Origin: Planctomycetota bacterium
GTDB taxonomy: Bacteria > Planctomycetota > Phycisphaerae > UBA1845 > CAIVHJ01
DNA: 5,631 bases
NCBI GenBank assembly: GCA_022565195.1
Contig: JADFJZ010000133.1
Coordinates: 1-5,631, forward strand
Direction: 5' to 3'
A program made the translations under genes and the position numbers. Each line of letters begins with the position of its first letter. The first letter of the stretch is position 1. Positions 1-5,046 of this stretch are shown here, piece after piece. Under the pieces are notes generated by a model. That model was given only the letters and a program-made list of their open reading frames with translations. It was not told where the DNA came from and searched no databases.

Positions 1-1
1 A

Positions 2-223
2 CGTTTGGAAATGGACAAACAAGGCCGGATCCTGCTGCCGGAGCGGATGCTCAAGCGTGCCGACATCGGTACGGAGCTCATGCTCACTGGAGCGGGAGGC
101 CACCTCGATCTGTGGAACAGAGCGGTATACGAAGAGTTCGTGGAGAGCAACTGGAGCCGCTGGGCAGAGGTACAGAAAAAGGCCCGCCTGGCGAGCCGGA
201 AGAAAGCACCCGACGGGTCGTGA
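2..223 (+). CDS. mraZ: MraZ, C-terminal half (5' end outside window)
   Basis: The visible 73 residues match the second half of MraZ, a ring-forming DNA-binding regulator with two AbrB-like swapped-hairpin repeats that usually heads the dcw cluster and controls its promoter. The second repeat's DxxGR signature is visible as MDKQGRILLP near the left edge. It is followed by the hydrophobic strand ELMLTGAGGHLDLW, the equivalent of the family's VMLVG...FELW segment, and then a charged helix (VYEEFVESNWSRWAEVQKKA). The reading frame is open through the left edge, so the gene starts upstream; the TTG at 5 is internal and not a start. The family is about 140-150 residues, so roughly half is missing. 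The stop is TGA at 221-223. The tail RLASRKKAPDGS is basic and not conserved. The next gene, rsmH, is the normal neighbour but lies unusually far away. The promoter and operator sites that MraZ would bind are expected upstream and are not in the window. Confidence 0.93.
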   Translation, partial: RLEMDKQGRILLPERMLKRADIGTELMLTGAGGHLDLWNRAVYEEFVESNWSRWAEVQKKARLASRKKAPDGS

Positions 224-416
224 CCCACGATCCCGTCCGCAGCATAACGCACCATGAAGCGAGAGAAATAAGGCAGGGCCGGTGAGGTTCACACCTCGAT
301 CTTCATTCGCCTGCCGCGACTAACTGTCGCGATTCCCTCGACTCTCGCATCTTTTGATATTGAGCAGTGACCGCTTACCTGCTCGTCGCCAGTGAATGTC
401 TGAGATTCGCATTCAG

Positions 417-473
417 GTCCGCTGTCCGGCATTAGGAAGCGAACGGATTCGCCGAGCCGATTCAGCGGTGGAC
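417..473 (+). other. Nested three-tier stem-loop, possible RNA structure
   Basis: Three stems nest inside one another. The outer stem pairs 417-424 (GTCCGCTG) with 463-466 plus 470-473 (CAGC and GGAC, with GGT bulged), or as an alternative 419-424 pairs with 463-468 without a bulge. The middle stem pairs CGGC at 427-430 with GCCG at 456-459. The inner stem pairs GCGAA at 439-443 with TTCGC at 448-452 around the four-base loop CGGA. Each short stem could be chance, but the concentric arrangement suggests folding. No known RNA family was recognised. Confidence 0.35.
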
Positions 474-493
474 GTGTTCGGTGCCAAGCCATG

Positions 494-527
494 TGCTCAG
501 CATCCCTTGTTCGCAAGGTTCTGAGCA
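494..527 (+). other. Two-tier stem-loop
   Basis: TGCTCAG at 494-500 pairs perfectly with CTGAGCA at 521-527. Inside, after a small asymmetric internal loop (CATC opposite TT), CCTTG at 505-509 pairs with CAAGG at 514-518 around a TTCG loop. That makes 12 base pairs in 34 nt. No T-run follows, so it is not a terminator on the + strand. The closing pair is G-C rather than the C-G of the especially stable UUCG loop. Confidence 0.45.
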
Positions 528-563
528 GCCGTTGCGTTGCGGGCGGCATCTGAAACGTACGAA

Positions 564-606
564 GGGGCGCGCCGTCTGCACGGATGCGTGACGGCGACCC
601 CTGTTT
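564..606. repeat. 43-bp direct repeat, copy 1
   Basis: This copy matches 613-655 at 40 of 43 positions, offset by 49 bp, with 6 unrelated bases between the copies. It begins GGGGCGCGCCGTCTGCACGG and ends CCCCTGTTT. Differences from copy 2 are at 591 (A/G), 596 (G/C) and 597 (A/T). Both copies contain the 8-bp palindrome GGCGCGCC and fold as hairpins. With only two copies and a 6-bp gap this is a local duplication or a small palindromic repeat family, not a CRISPR array. Confidence 0.9.
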
Positions 607-608
607 TT
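564..608 (+). terminator. Terminator-like hairpin in repeat copy 1
   Basis: GGGG at 564-567 pairs with CCCC at 598-601. After a small internal loop, CGCCGTC at 570-576 pairs with GACGGCG at 590-596. TGTTTTT follows directly at 602-608. A GC-rich stem with an immediate T-run fits an intrinsic terminator, either for a transcript coming from mraZ or for a small RNA encoded in the gap. The 13-nt apical loop, which can close further through GCA/TGC, is larger than in textbook terminators. If it works efficiently, rsmH needs its own promoter downstream or depends on read-through. Confidence 0.4.
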
Positions 609-612
609 CGTT

Positions 613-655
613 GGGGCGCGCCGTCTGCACGGATGCGTGGCGGCCTCCCCTGTTT
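613..655. repeat. 43-bp direct repeat, copy 2
   Basis: This is the second copy of the repeat at 564-606. Its hairpin pairs GGGG (613-616) with CCCC (647-650) and 620-625 with 639-644. The A-to-G difference at 640 turns a T-A pair into a T-G wobble and so keeps the stem. The C at 645 removes one pair at the stem base. The T-run after this copy is shorter (TGTTTCG) than after copy 1. Confidence 0.9.
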
Positions 656-674
656 CGTCCCGGTGACGAAATCG

Positions 675-694
675 TGCGTGATTGCGGTCACGCA
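675..694 (+). promoter_or_regulatory. Hairpin ending on the first ATG of rsmH
   Basis: TGCGTGA at 675-681 pairs perfectly with TCACGCA at 688-694 around the 6-nt loop TTGCGG. A G-T wobble and a C-G pair can extend the stem outward through 673 and 696. The 3' arm includes the A of the ATG at 694, so the fold would cover the upstream edge of the translation start. No clear Shine-Dalgarno sequence is present here. Control of initiation is an inference. Confidence 0.35.
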
Positions 695-1641
695 TGATGG
701 AACGGATGCCGACGCCTTCGAGGAGCCCCGCGATTGCTCCGCCTGCCGGACACCAGCCGGTCCTGTGCCGCGAAGTCATTGACTTGCTCGCCGTCCCCCG
801 GGGCGGCTGCGCCATCGATGCGACGATCGGTCTCGGCGGGCACGCAGCCCTGCTTCTCAACGAGCTGGGGCCGGACGGCTTGCTGATCGGAATGGACGCC
901 GACGAGGGAAATCTCGAGCTGGCCCGGGAAAACCTCGGCCCCTCGGCAAAGGTCAGGTTGTTTCACGGACACTTTGAGAATATCGAGGAAGTGTTGAAAG
1001 ACGTAGGGATCACGACAGTGGACACGGTGCTCGCGGACCTGGGAATTAGCAGCAATCAGCTCGACGATCCGGCCCGCGGGTTCTCATTCAGTACAGACGG
1101 GCCGTTGGACATGAGGATGGATCGACAGTTGCCGACCACCGCCGCGGATCTGGTCAATCAGCTCTCCCAGAAGGATCTGGCGGACTTGATCTACCACAAC
1201 GCTCAGGAGCGGGGTAGTAGGCGGATCGCACGGGCCATCTGTATGGCTCGCCACGACCAGCGGATCACCACGACCACGCAGCTTGCGGACATAATTTGCA
1301 AGGCATTAAAGCAAAACCCGGATTCTCACCGATCCAAGATACATCCAGCCACACGATCATTCATGGCTCTGCGGATCGCCGTGAACCGTGAACTGGAAGC
1401 ACTGGAACAGTTTGTTCAGGCGCTGCCGCGTATCCTCAAGCCCGGCGGAAGAGCGGGCGTCATCAGCTTCCACAGCCTGGAAGACGGCCTGTGCAAGAGG
1501 GCGTTCCGGAAGATGAAGACCGAGGGCCGCGTCAACATCATCACCAAGAGACCCATAACGCCAACGGCACAGGAGCGCCGAGAGAACCCCCGATCACGCA
1601 GCGCTAAATTGCGGGTCGTCGAAAGAACCTCAACGGATTGA
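694..1641 (+). CDS. rsmH: 16S rRNA (cytosine-1402 N4)-methyltransferase RsmH
   Basis: RsmH (MraW) uses S-adenosylmethionine to methylate N4 of C1402 in the 16S rRNA decoding centre. The full set of family motifs is present, numbered from the ATG at 694: HQPVL (20-24), the SAM-binding motif DATIGLGGH (42-50), the acidic GMDADEGN segment, DLGISSNQLD followed by RGFSF and DGPLDMRMD (from 115), RRIARAI, HPATRSFMALRIAVNRE (from 217), ISFHSLED (257-264) and the C-terminal NPRSRSAKLR (from 298). At 315 residues the length is normal and nothing looks broken. The start is uncertain: TGA at 679-681 closes the frame, leaving TTG 682, ATG 694, ATG 697 or ATG 706, none with a good ribosome binding site. 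I chose the first ATG. All candidates place the HxPVL motif within about 25 residues of the N-terminus, so function is unaffected. The stop lies 50 bp before the LysM gene, probably in the same operon. Confidence 0.97.
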   Translation: MMERMPTPSRSPAIAPPAGHQPVLCREVIDLLAVPRGGCAIDATIGLGGHAALLLNELGPDGLLIGMDADEGNLELARENLGPSAKVRLFHGHFENIEEVLKDVGITTVDTVLADLGISSNQLDDPARGFSFSTDGPLDMRMDRQLPTTAADLVNQLSQKDLADLIYHNAQERGSRRIARAICMARHDQRITTTTQLADIICKALKQNPDSHRSKIHPATRSFMALRIAVNRELEALEQFVQALPRILKPGGRAGVISFHSLEDGLCKRAFRKMKTEGRVNIITKRPITPTAQERRENPRSRSAKLRVVERTSTD

Positions 1642-1678
1642 GCGTCCGACGGCGGATCACCATGCAGTCAGTAGAGAG

Positions 1679-1684
1679 AAGGAG
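1679..1684 (+). promoter_or_regulatory. Ribosome binding site fixing the LysM gene start
   Basis: AAGGAG lies 7 nt before the ATG at 1692 and decides between that start and the in-frame TTG 1638 or ATG 1662. The site is exactly the six-base loop of a small possible hairpin, GAGAG (1674-1678) with CTCTC (1685-1689), which would present it unpaired. Confidence 0.8.
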
Positions 1685-1691
1685 CTCTCCC

Positions 1692-2747
1692 ATGACGCGA
1701 GAAACCAAACTAGGATTGGTCATCGGCGGCGCGTTCATTTTCTGTTTCGCCCTGATCCTCAGTCGCACCGAGAATGAGGCGAGTGTCAATCAACAGATCG
1801 CCGGCCTGTGGTCATCCAGTCTGGACGAAGAAGACATCACCGAACAGGCAGGTGATGGCGACCTTTCGCAATCGCTGATCGCCTACGCGCCCCCCCGTGT
1901 CGAACCACAGCCCCACAACCGAACTCGATCACCGCAGTCTGGCGCCGGCCCAGCCCAGGCTGCGACCCATGGCCCAAGCGCGCCGGCCGAGGTCAACACA
2001 GCCCTCCTCCGGGAGGAAACGCCTCAGCCGGATCCCGCGCTTGATGCCGAATTGCGTCAGTCTCCACCTACCACAACTTCCCCCCCACCTTTCACGGTGA
2101 CTGACGCGATTACCAATCGTCCCCTGCCCGGACCGAACGAGCCGGACAGAGAGGTTTCACATAGCGATCTGGTTCCCACCAAACAGGACGCCGGCGTGGC
2201 GAAGCCCGCGGCTTCTGCCGCAGTGCAACGTGCCACGCCGCCGCCCGCGCCACCGAAGAAGAGGACGCCACGCCCGAAGCCCCGGCGCGTGCAGATCTAC
2301 GTGGTGGCCAAGAATGACAATCTGACCAAGATTGCCCGTAAGTTCTCTGGCCGGAGGAGCAGCGGCAAGACCATCGCGCAGTACGTGGATCTGATCTTCG
2401 AGACCAACCGTGATGTGCTCAAGGATAAGAACTCGGTCCGAGCCGGCCAGAAACTGCGAATACCGATCGAAAAAGCACCGCCCAGTCGCGCCCTCGAAGA
2501 AACAGCCCTGGCTGTGGCCGAAGCCGGTCGGCGAGAGAAGGCTGCCGGCGCCCGGAGAACGCAGAAAGAAACCACGGGCATCGCCTTTCGGTGGTACCAA
2601 GTCAAGCCCAAGGACCGCTACACCAAGATCGCGAAGGAGCAACTCGGCAACGAGAAGCGCTGGAAAGAAATATACGAACTCAACAAGAACATCTTCGCCG
2701 ATCCGGACCGCATCCGGCCTGGAGTTCGGATCAAGCTGCCCAAGTAA
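1692..2747 (+). CDS. Membrane-anchored protein with two LysM domains
   Basis: This 351-residue protein has a short basic N-terminus (MTRETK) and one membrane segment, LGLVIGGAFIFCFALIL (about 7-23), so the rest should lie outside the cytoplasmic membrane. Residues of about 60-200 form a low-complexity linker rich in Pro, Ala, Thr and Ser, ending in a basic stretch (PKKRTPRPKPRR). LysM domain 1 spans about 201-260 (YVVAKNDNLTKIARKFSG ... VRAGQKLRIP) and has a longer stretch than usual between its first helix and the FETNRDVL segment. A charged linker follows, then LysM domain 2 at about 301-351 (WYQVKPKDRYTKIAKEQLG ... RIRPGVRIKLPK), which ends the protein. LysM domains bind N-acetylglucosamine-containing glycans such as peptidoglycan. 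No catalytic domain is visible, so a wall-tethering or scaffold role is the likely inference. Its place between rsmH and ftsL, with gaps of 50 and 22 bp, ties it to division or wall synthesis. The start is supported by AAGGAG 7 nt upstream. Confidence 0.9.
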   Translation: MTRETKLGLVIGGAFIFCFALILSRTENEASVNQQIAGLWSSSLDEEDITEQAGDGDLSQSLIAYAPPRVEPQPHNRTRSPQSGAGPAQAATHGPSAPAEVNTALLREETPQPDPALDAELRQSPPTTTSPPPFTVTDAITNRPLPGPNEPDREVSHSDLVPTKQDAGVAKPAASAAVQRATPPPAPPKKRTPRPKPRRVQIYVVAKNDNLTKIARKFSGRRSSGKTIAQYVDLIFETNRDVLKDKNSVRAGQKLRIPIEKAPPSRALEETALAVAEAGRREKAAGARRTQKETTGIAFRWYQVKPKDRYTKIAKEQLGNEKRWKEIYELNKNIFADPDRIRPGVRIKLPK

Positions 2748-2769
2748 AGCGAGGCACGACTATCCACCA

Positions 2770-3063
2770 ATGAACGCACTCCGAATCAGCGTGCTGCTAT
2801 TTTTCTTCGGTTGCGTGGGCATCGTGCTGGCGGGAATTCGAGTTGAGCAAACCCGCTGCATGGCCCGCATTCAAAACACTCGACTTAAACAACTGTCCCT
2901 CAGACGCACGCTGCAGGGGCAGCAGTTGCAGATCGCACGATTGCGCTCGCTGGATCAAGTGACCCGGCGCATTGATCGGCTGCGGCTGCAAGTCTTCGCG
3001 CCGGAGGAAATTGACCAAATCGCAACCTCTGAGAACCTCAACTTCGCCCTGGTCGGCGATTGA
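2770..3063 (+). CDS. ftsL: FtsL-like small single-pass membrane protein
   Basis: This is a 97-residue protein with a five-residue cytoplasmic end, a membrane segment ISVLLFFFGCVGIVLAGI (6-23), and an extracytoplasmic helical region rich in Leu, Arg and Gln (about 25-75, for example RLKQLSLRRTLQGQQLQIARL) that could form a coiled coil. This is the topology and size of FtsL, which with FtsB and FtsQ holds and activates the FtsW/FtsI septal synthase. FtsL is poorly conserved in sequence, so the call rests on topology, size and position directly before ftsI, the classical ftsL slot. The frame is open far upstream into the LysM gene, but ATG 2770 is the natural start because it follows the LysM stop by 22 bp and leads straight into the membrane segment. 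A GAGG at 2751-2754 is too far away to be a good ribosome binding site. Cys15 and Cys30 flank the outer half of the membrane segment. The gap to ftsI is 12 bp. Confidence 0.75.
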   Translation: MNALRISVLLFFFGCVGIVLAGIRVEQTRCMARIQNTRLKQLSLRRTLQGQQLQIARLRSLDQVTRRIDRLRLQVFAPEEIDQIATSENLNFALVGD

Positions 3064-3075
3064 TTCGCGAGAAGC

Positions 3076-4842
3076 ATGAAATTAAAGTACGTTGATCCTC
3101 CGCAGCAGTCGACAAATCGCTGGGGGCATGTCTGCGTCGGGATTGTCGTGCTCTGTTTTGCAGGCCTGAGCGGCCGCTTGGTCTATCTGCAAACGGCAGC
3201 GCGCCCGCGCGCCTTGTCGCACCGCGACCGTCAGCAGACTCGCCAGGTGGATCTGCATGCCCAGCGCGGCTCGATCTTCGACACGCGAGGCCGACTGCTG
3301 GCCGCCAGCGAACCGCAACCCAGCGTGTTCGGCGACCCGCAGCGAATCAAAGACATTGGACACGCAGCCTCTCAGCTCGCAGCCATCCTCGGAACGTCGA
3401 GGGATCGCCTGATTGAGCGGATCGAGCGTCGCCGCCACACACGTTTTGTGTGGCTGGCCCGCAAAGTGTCACCCGGCGAAGCCCAGGCCGTGCGGGCGCT
3501 CGACCTGGCGGGCATCGGCATTAAGGACGAGTCGCATCGCTTCTACCCCAATGGACCGGCACTGGCGCACGTTTTGGGTTTCGTCAACATCGATGGCGTG
3601 GGGCTTGAAGGCCTGGAACTACAGTTCAACGACCTCCTCACCGGCGAGCCGGCTGCGCAGTACGCATGGTGCGACCTGCGACGACGGCCAATCTGGACAA
3701 AGAGCGAAAGCAGCACCGCTCCGACACACGGCGACAATCTTGTCTTGACCATCGACCTCGTTATCCAGCGCTACGTCGAAGAAGCTCTGGAACATGCCGT
3801 CACACAATTCCAGGCCGAAAGCGCCGTGGGCATCGTGATGTCGCCACGCGACGGCGATGTCATCGCCATGGCCGGCTATCCAACATTCGACCCGAACTAC
3901 CACCGCGAATACCCGAGCGCGCACAAGCGCAATCGCTGCCTCACGGATCCAGTCGAGCCGGGGAGCTGCTTCAAGCCGCTGATCATGTCCGCCGCCCTCA
4001 GCGAAGGCGTGGCCCGCCTCGATGAGACCGTGGACTGCGGCAGCGGCGTGTGGTTTTTCGGCAGTCGCAGAATGCGCGACACGCACGCCAATGGCAAACT
4101 CACGTTCGAGGACGTTCTGATCAAGAGCAGCAACATCGGCATGGGACACATCGGAACTCGTCTGGGCAACAAAGCGCTATACGAGTACGTTCGCGCCTAT
4201 GGGTTTGGTGCCCGCACCGGCATCAGCCTGCCCGGCGAAAGTGCCGGCATCTTGGCCCCCGTCCGCAAGTGGTCGAGCTACTCCAAGACTTCCATCCCGA
4301 TCGGCCAGGAACTGGCCGTCACCCCGATCCAGTTGGCGACGGCTTTTGCAGCGCTGGTGAACGGCGGCACGCTCCGGCCGCCACGGCTTGTCCGGATGGT
4401 GCTGGATTCGGCAGGAAAGCAAAATACGCCGGACCACCAGCCCGGCCCGCCTCGCCAGGTCGTTCCTCCGGAAGTGGCCGACGCCGTCGCCAAGCAGGCG
4501 CTGGTGCGAATGGTCAACGCAAGCCCGCACGATATCAAGCTGGCGAAGTACCAAGTACTCGGCAAGACCGGCACGGCTCAAGTGCCCTATCGCAACCGAC
4601 GCGGCTATGAGCCGGACGCCTTCCTCGGCTCGTTCCTGGGCGCCGCACCGGCGCACGATCCGGTCGTGTCAGTGCTTGTAATGATCCGAAAGCCGAAACG
4701 CAGCCTGGGGTACTACGGCGGCACCGTCGCCGGCCCGGCGGTCAGGGAGATCATTCAAAAGACTCTCGCATACTGGGATATTACGCCCGATCGCGATCCA
4801 TCCAGCGTGGCAATGTTGGCCATGAAGACGGCAACGGAGTAA
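3076..4842 (+). CDS. ftsI: Division-type peptidoglycan transpeptidase FtsI (class B PBP)
   Basis: FtsI (PBP3) cross-links septal peptidoglycan outside the cytoplasmic membrane in complex with the glycosyltransferase FtsW and is a beta-lactam target. The 588 residues show a short cytoplasmic tail, a membrane anchor (about 17-38, ending GRLVYLQ), the start of the dimerisation domain at RGSIFDTRG (64-72), and the GLEGLE element (176-181) at its end. The transpeptidase domain follows (about 240-565). Its three catalytic motifs are intact: SxxK as S297-C-F-K300 in EPGSCFKP, SxN as S351-S-N353, and KTG at 497-499 in LGKTGTAQ. No C-terminal PASTA domain is present; the protein ends about 20 residues after the domain. 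The length is normal for the family. The gene begins 12 bp after the FtsL-like gene with only a weak GAGAAG upstream, so it is probably translated as part of the operon. Position and neighbours favour FtsI over the elongation enzyme PBP2 or a sporulation SpoVD type. Confidence 0.95.
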   Translation: MKLKYVDPPQQSTNRWGHVCVGIVVLCFAGLSGRLVYLQTAARPRALSHRDRQQTRQVDLHAQRGSIFDTRGRLLAASEPQPSVFGDPQRIKDIGHAASQLAAILGTSRDRLIERIERRRHTRFVWLARKVSPGEAQAVRALDLAGIGIKDESHRFYPNGPALAHVLGFVNIDGVGLEGLELQFNDLLTGEPAAQYAWCDLRRRPIWTKSESSTAPTHGDNLVLTIDLVIQRYVEEALEHAVTQFQAESAVGIVMSPRDGDVIAMAGYPTFDPNYHREYPSAHKRNRCLTDPVEPGSCFKPLIMSAALSEGVARLDETVDCGSGVWFFGSRRMRDTHANGKLTFEDVLIKSSNIGMGHIGTRLGNKALYEYVRAYGFGARTGISLPGESAGILAPVRKWSSYSKTSIPIGQELAVTPIQLATAFAALVNGGTLRPPRLVRMVLDSAGKQNTPDHQPGPPRQVVPPEVADAVAKQALVRMVNASPHDIKLAKYQVLGKTGTAQVPYRNRRGYEPDAFLGSFLGAAPAHDPVVSVLVMIRKPKRSLGYYGGTVAGPAVREIIQKTLAYWDITPDRDPSSVAMLAMKTATE

Positions 4843-4890
4843 ACGCAGCATGTAGCTGATTTCACAGGTCCGTATCAACGAAGTTCCCAG

Positions 4891-4947
4891 CGTGGCCCGG
4901 GGTGCAAGACGTGCGTGGCGTGGCGGCCCCGGGCCGCGGTTTGTTTT
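4891..4947 (+). terminator. Probable intrinsic terminator after ftsI
   Basis: CGTGGCCCGGGG at 4891-4902 pairs with CCCCGGGCCGCG at 4927-4938, a 12-bp stem with one T-G wobble and a perfect 9-bp core. It is followed at once by GTTTGTTTT (4939-4947). The strong stem and T-rich tail 48 bp after the ftsI stop fit the end of the rsmH-ftsI operon. The 24-nt loop is long and the T-tract is interrupted, so termination may be partial. Confidence 0.65.
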
Positions 4948-4971
4948 GATGGTGGTTTCAGCGAGTCGACA

Positions 4972-4999
4972 TTGAACCGTTCGTGTAAGGAGGTACAAT
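4972..4999 (+). promoter_or_regulatory. Sigma70-type promoter upstream of murE
   Basis: TTGAAC at 4972-4977 and TACAAT at 4994-4999 are separated by 16 bp. They resemble the consensus TTGACA and TATAAT (4/6 and 5/6 matches). Transcription would start near 5005-5008, about 40 nt before the murE ATG. The position just after the terminator-like stem supports a separate murE transcription unit. Confidence 0.6.
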
Positions 5000-5033
5000 C
5001 GCCCTTCTTAATGGACTCTCTTTAAGCGCGGTC

Positions 5034-5038
5034 AAGGA
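5034..5038 (+). promoter_or_regulatory. Ribosome binding site of murE
   Basis: AAGGA ends 8 nt before the ATG at 5047, a standard spacing that supports this murE start. Confidence 0.75.
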
Positions 5039-5046
5039 CGACTCGA

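Larger units (their letters stand above)
224..693. other. 470-bp gap between mraZ and rsmH, rich in inverted repeats
   Basis: I see no convincing protein gene on either strand. The open frames on the minus strand here run through the direct repeats and resemble no family I know. Read as + strand RNA, the gap holds a chain of perfect stems: 284-288/293-297 (GAGGT/ACCTC), 315-320/326-331 (CGCGAC/GTCGCG), 362-367/379-384 (GAGCAG/CTGCTC), 393-398/410-415 (TGAATG/CATTCA), a nested structure at 417-473, a two-tier stem at 494-527, two related hairpins in the repeats at 564-601 and 613-650, 653-659/665-671 (TTTCGTC/GACGAAA) and 675-681/688-694. Positions 224-283 show nothing. In most genomes mraZ and rsmH are close together, so both the gap and its structure are notable. 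Whether it is a separate RNA gene, an mRNA leader or a repeat-derived insertion cannot be decided from the sequence alone. Confidence 0.6.
4843..5046. other. Gap between ftsI and murE
   Basis: This 204-bp non-coding gap separates two genes that are often closely packed. It holds a terminator-like stem in its first half and a promoter followed by a ribosome binding site in its second half, each listed separately. No gene of useful length was found. Confidence 0.8.

Noticed and set aside
281..298. GGTTCAC within a small stem resembles a tRNA T-arm
   Set aside because: There is no matching acceptor, D-arm or anticodon arm around it, and the stem pairs GAGGT with ACCTC around four bases rather than a seven-base T-loop.
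354..380. Possible promoter TTGATA (354-359) with TTACCT (375-380)
   Set aside because: The 15-bp spacer is short and the -10 element matches poorly, so it is not reported as a feature. It remains the only weak candidate seen for transcription within the gap.
411..446. CAGGTCCG ... AGGAAGC resembles the conserved loop of signal recognition particle RNA
   Set aside because: The order and spacing of the GGAA tetraloop and flanking internal loops do not fit the SRP RNA helix, and the local pairing is different (a CGGA-loop stem at 439-452).
564..655. CRISPR array
   Set aside because: There are only two copies with a 6-bp gap and no spacer-sized unique segments or cas genes.
289..860. Minus-strand open frames across the mraZ-rsmH gap (289-630, 497-691 and 462-860)
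   Set aside because: They run through the direct repeats, so they repeat the same peptide, overlap the rsmH start or one another, and resemble no known protein family. Open frames of this length are expected by chance in GC-rich DNA.
1638..1691. Longer N-terminus for the LysM protein from TTG 1638 or ATG 1662
   Set aside because: AAGGAG is ideally spaced for ATG 1692, which is followed directly by a short basic end and a membrane segment. The longer versions have no ribosome binding site.
2410..2769. Longer version of the FtsL-like protein starting within the LysM gene
   Set aside because: This part overlaps the LysM coding region in another frame, is low in hydrophobic order and rich in Arg/Ser, and would place a long shadow peptide before the membrane segment.
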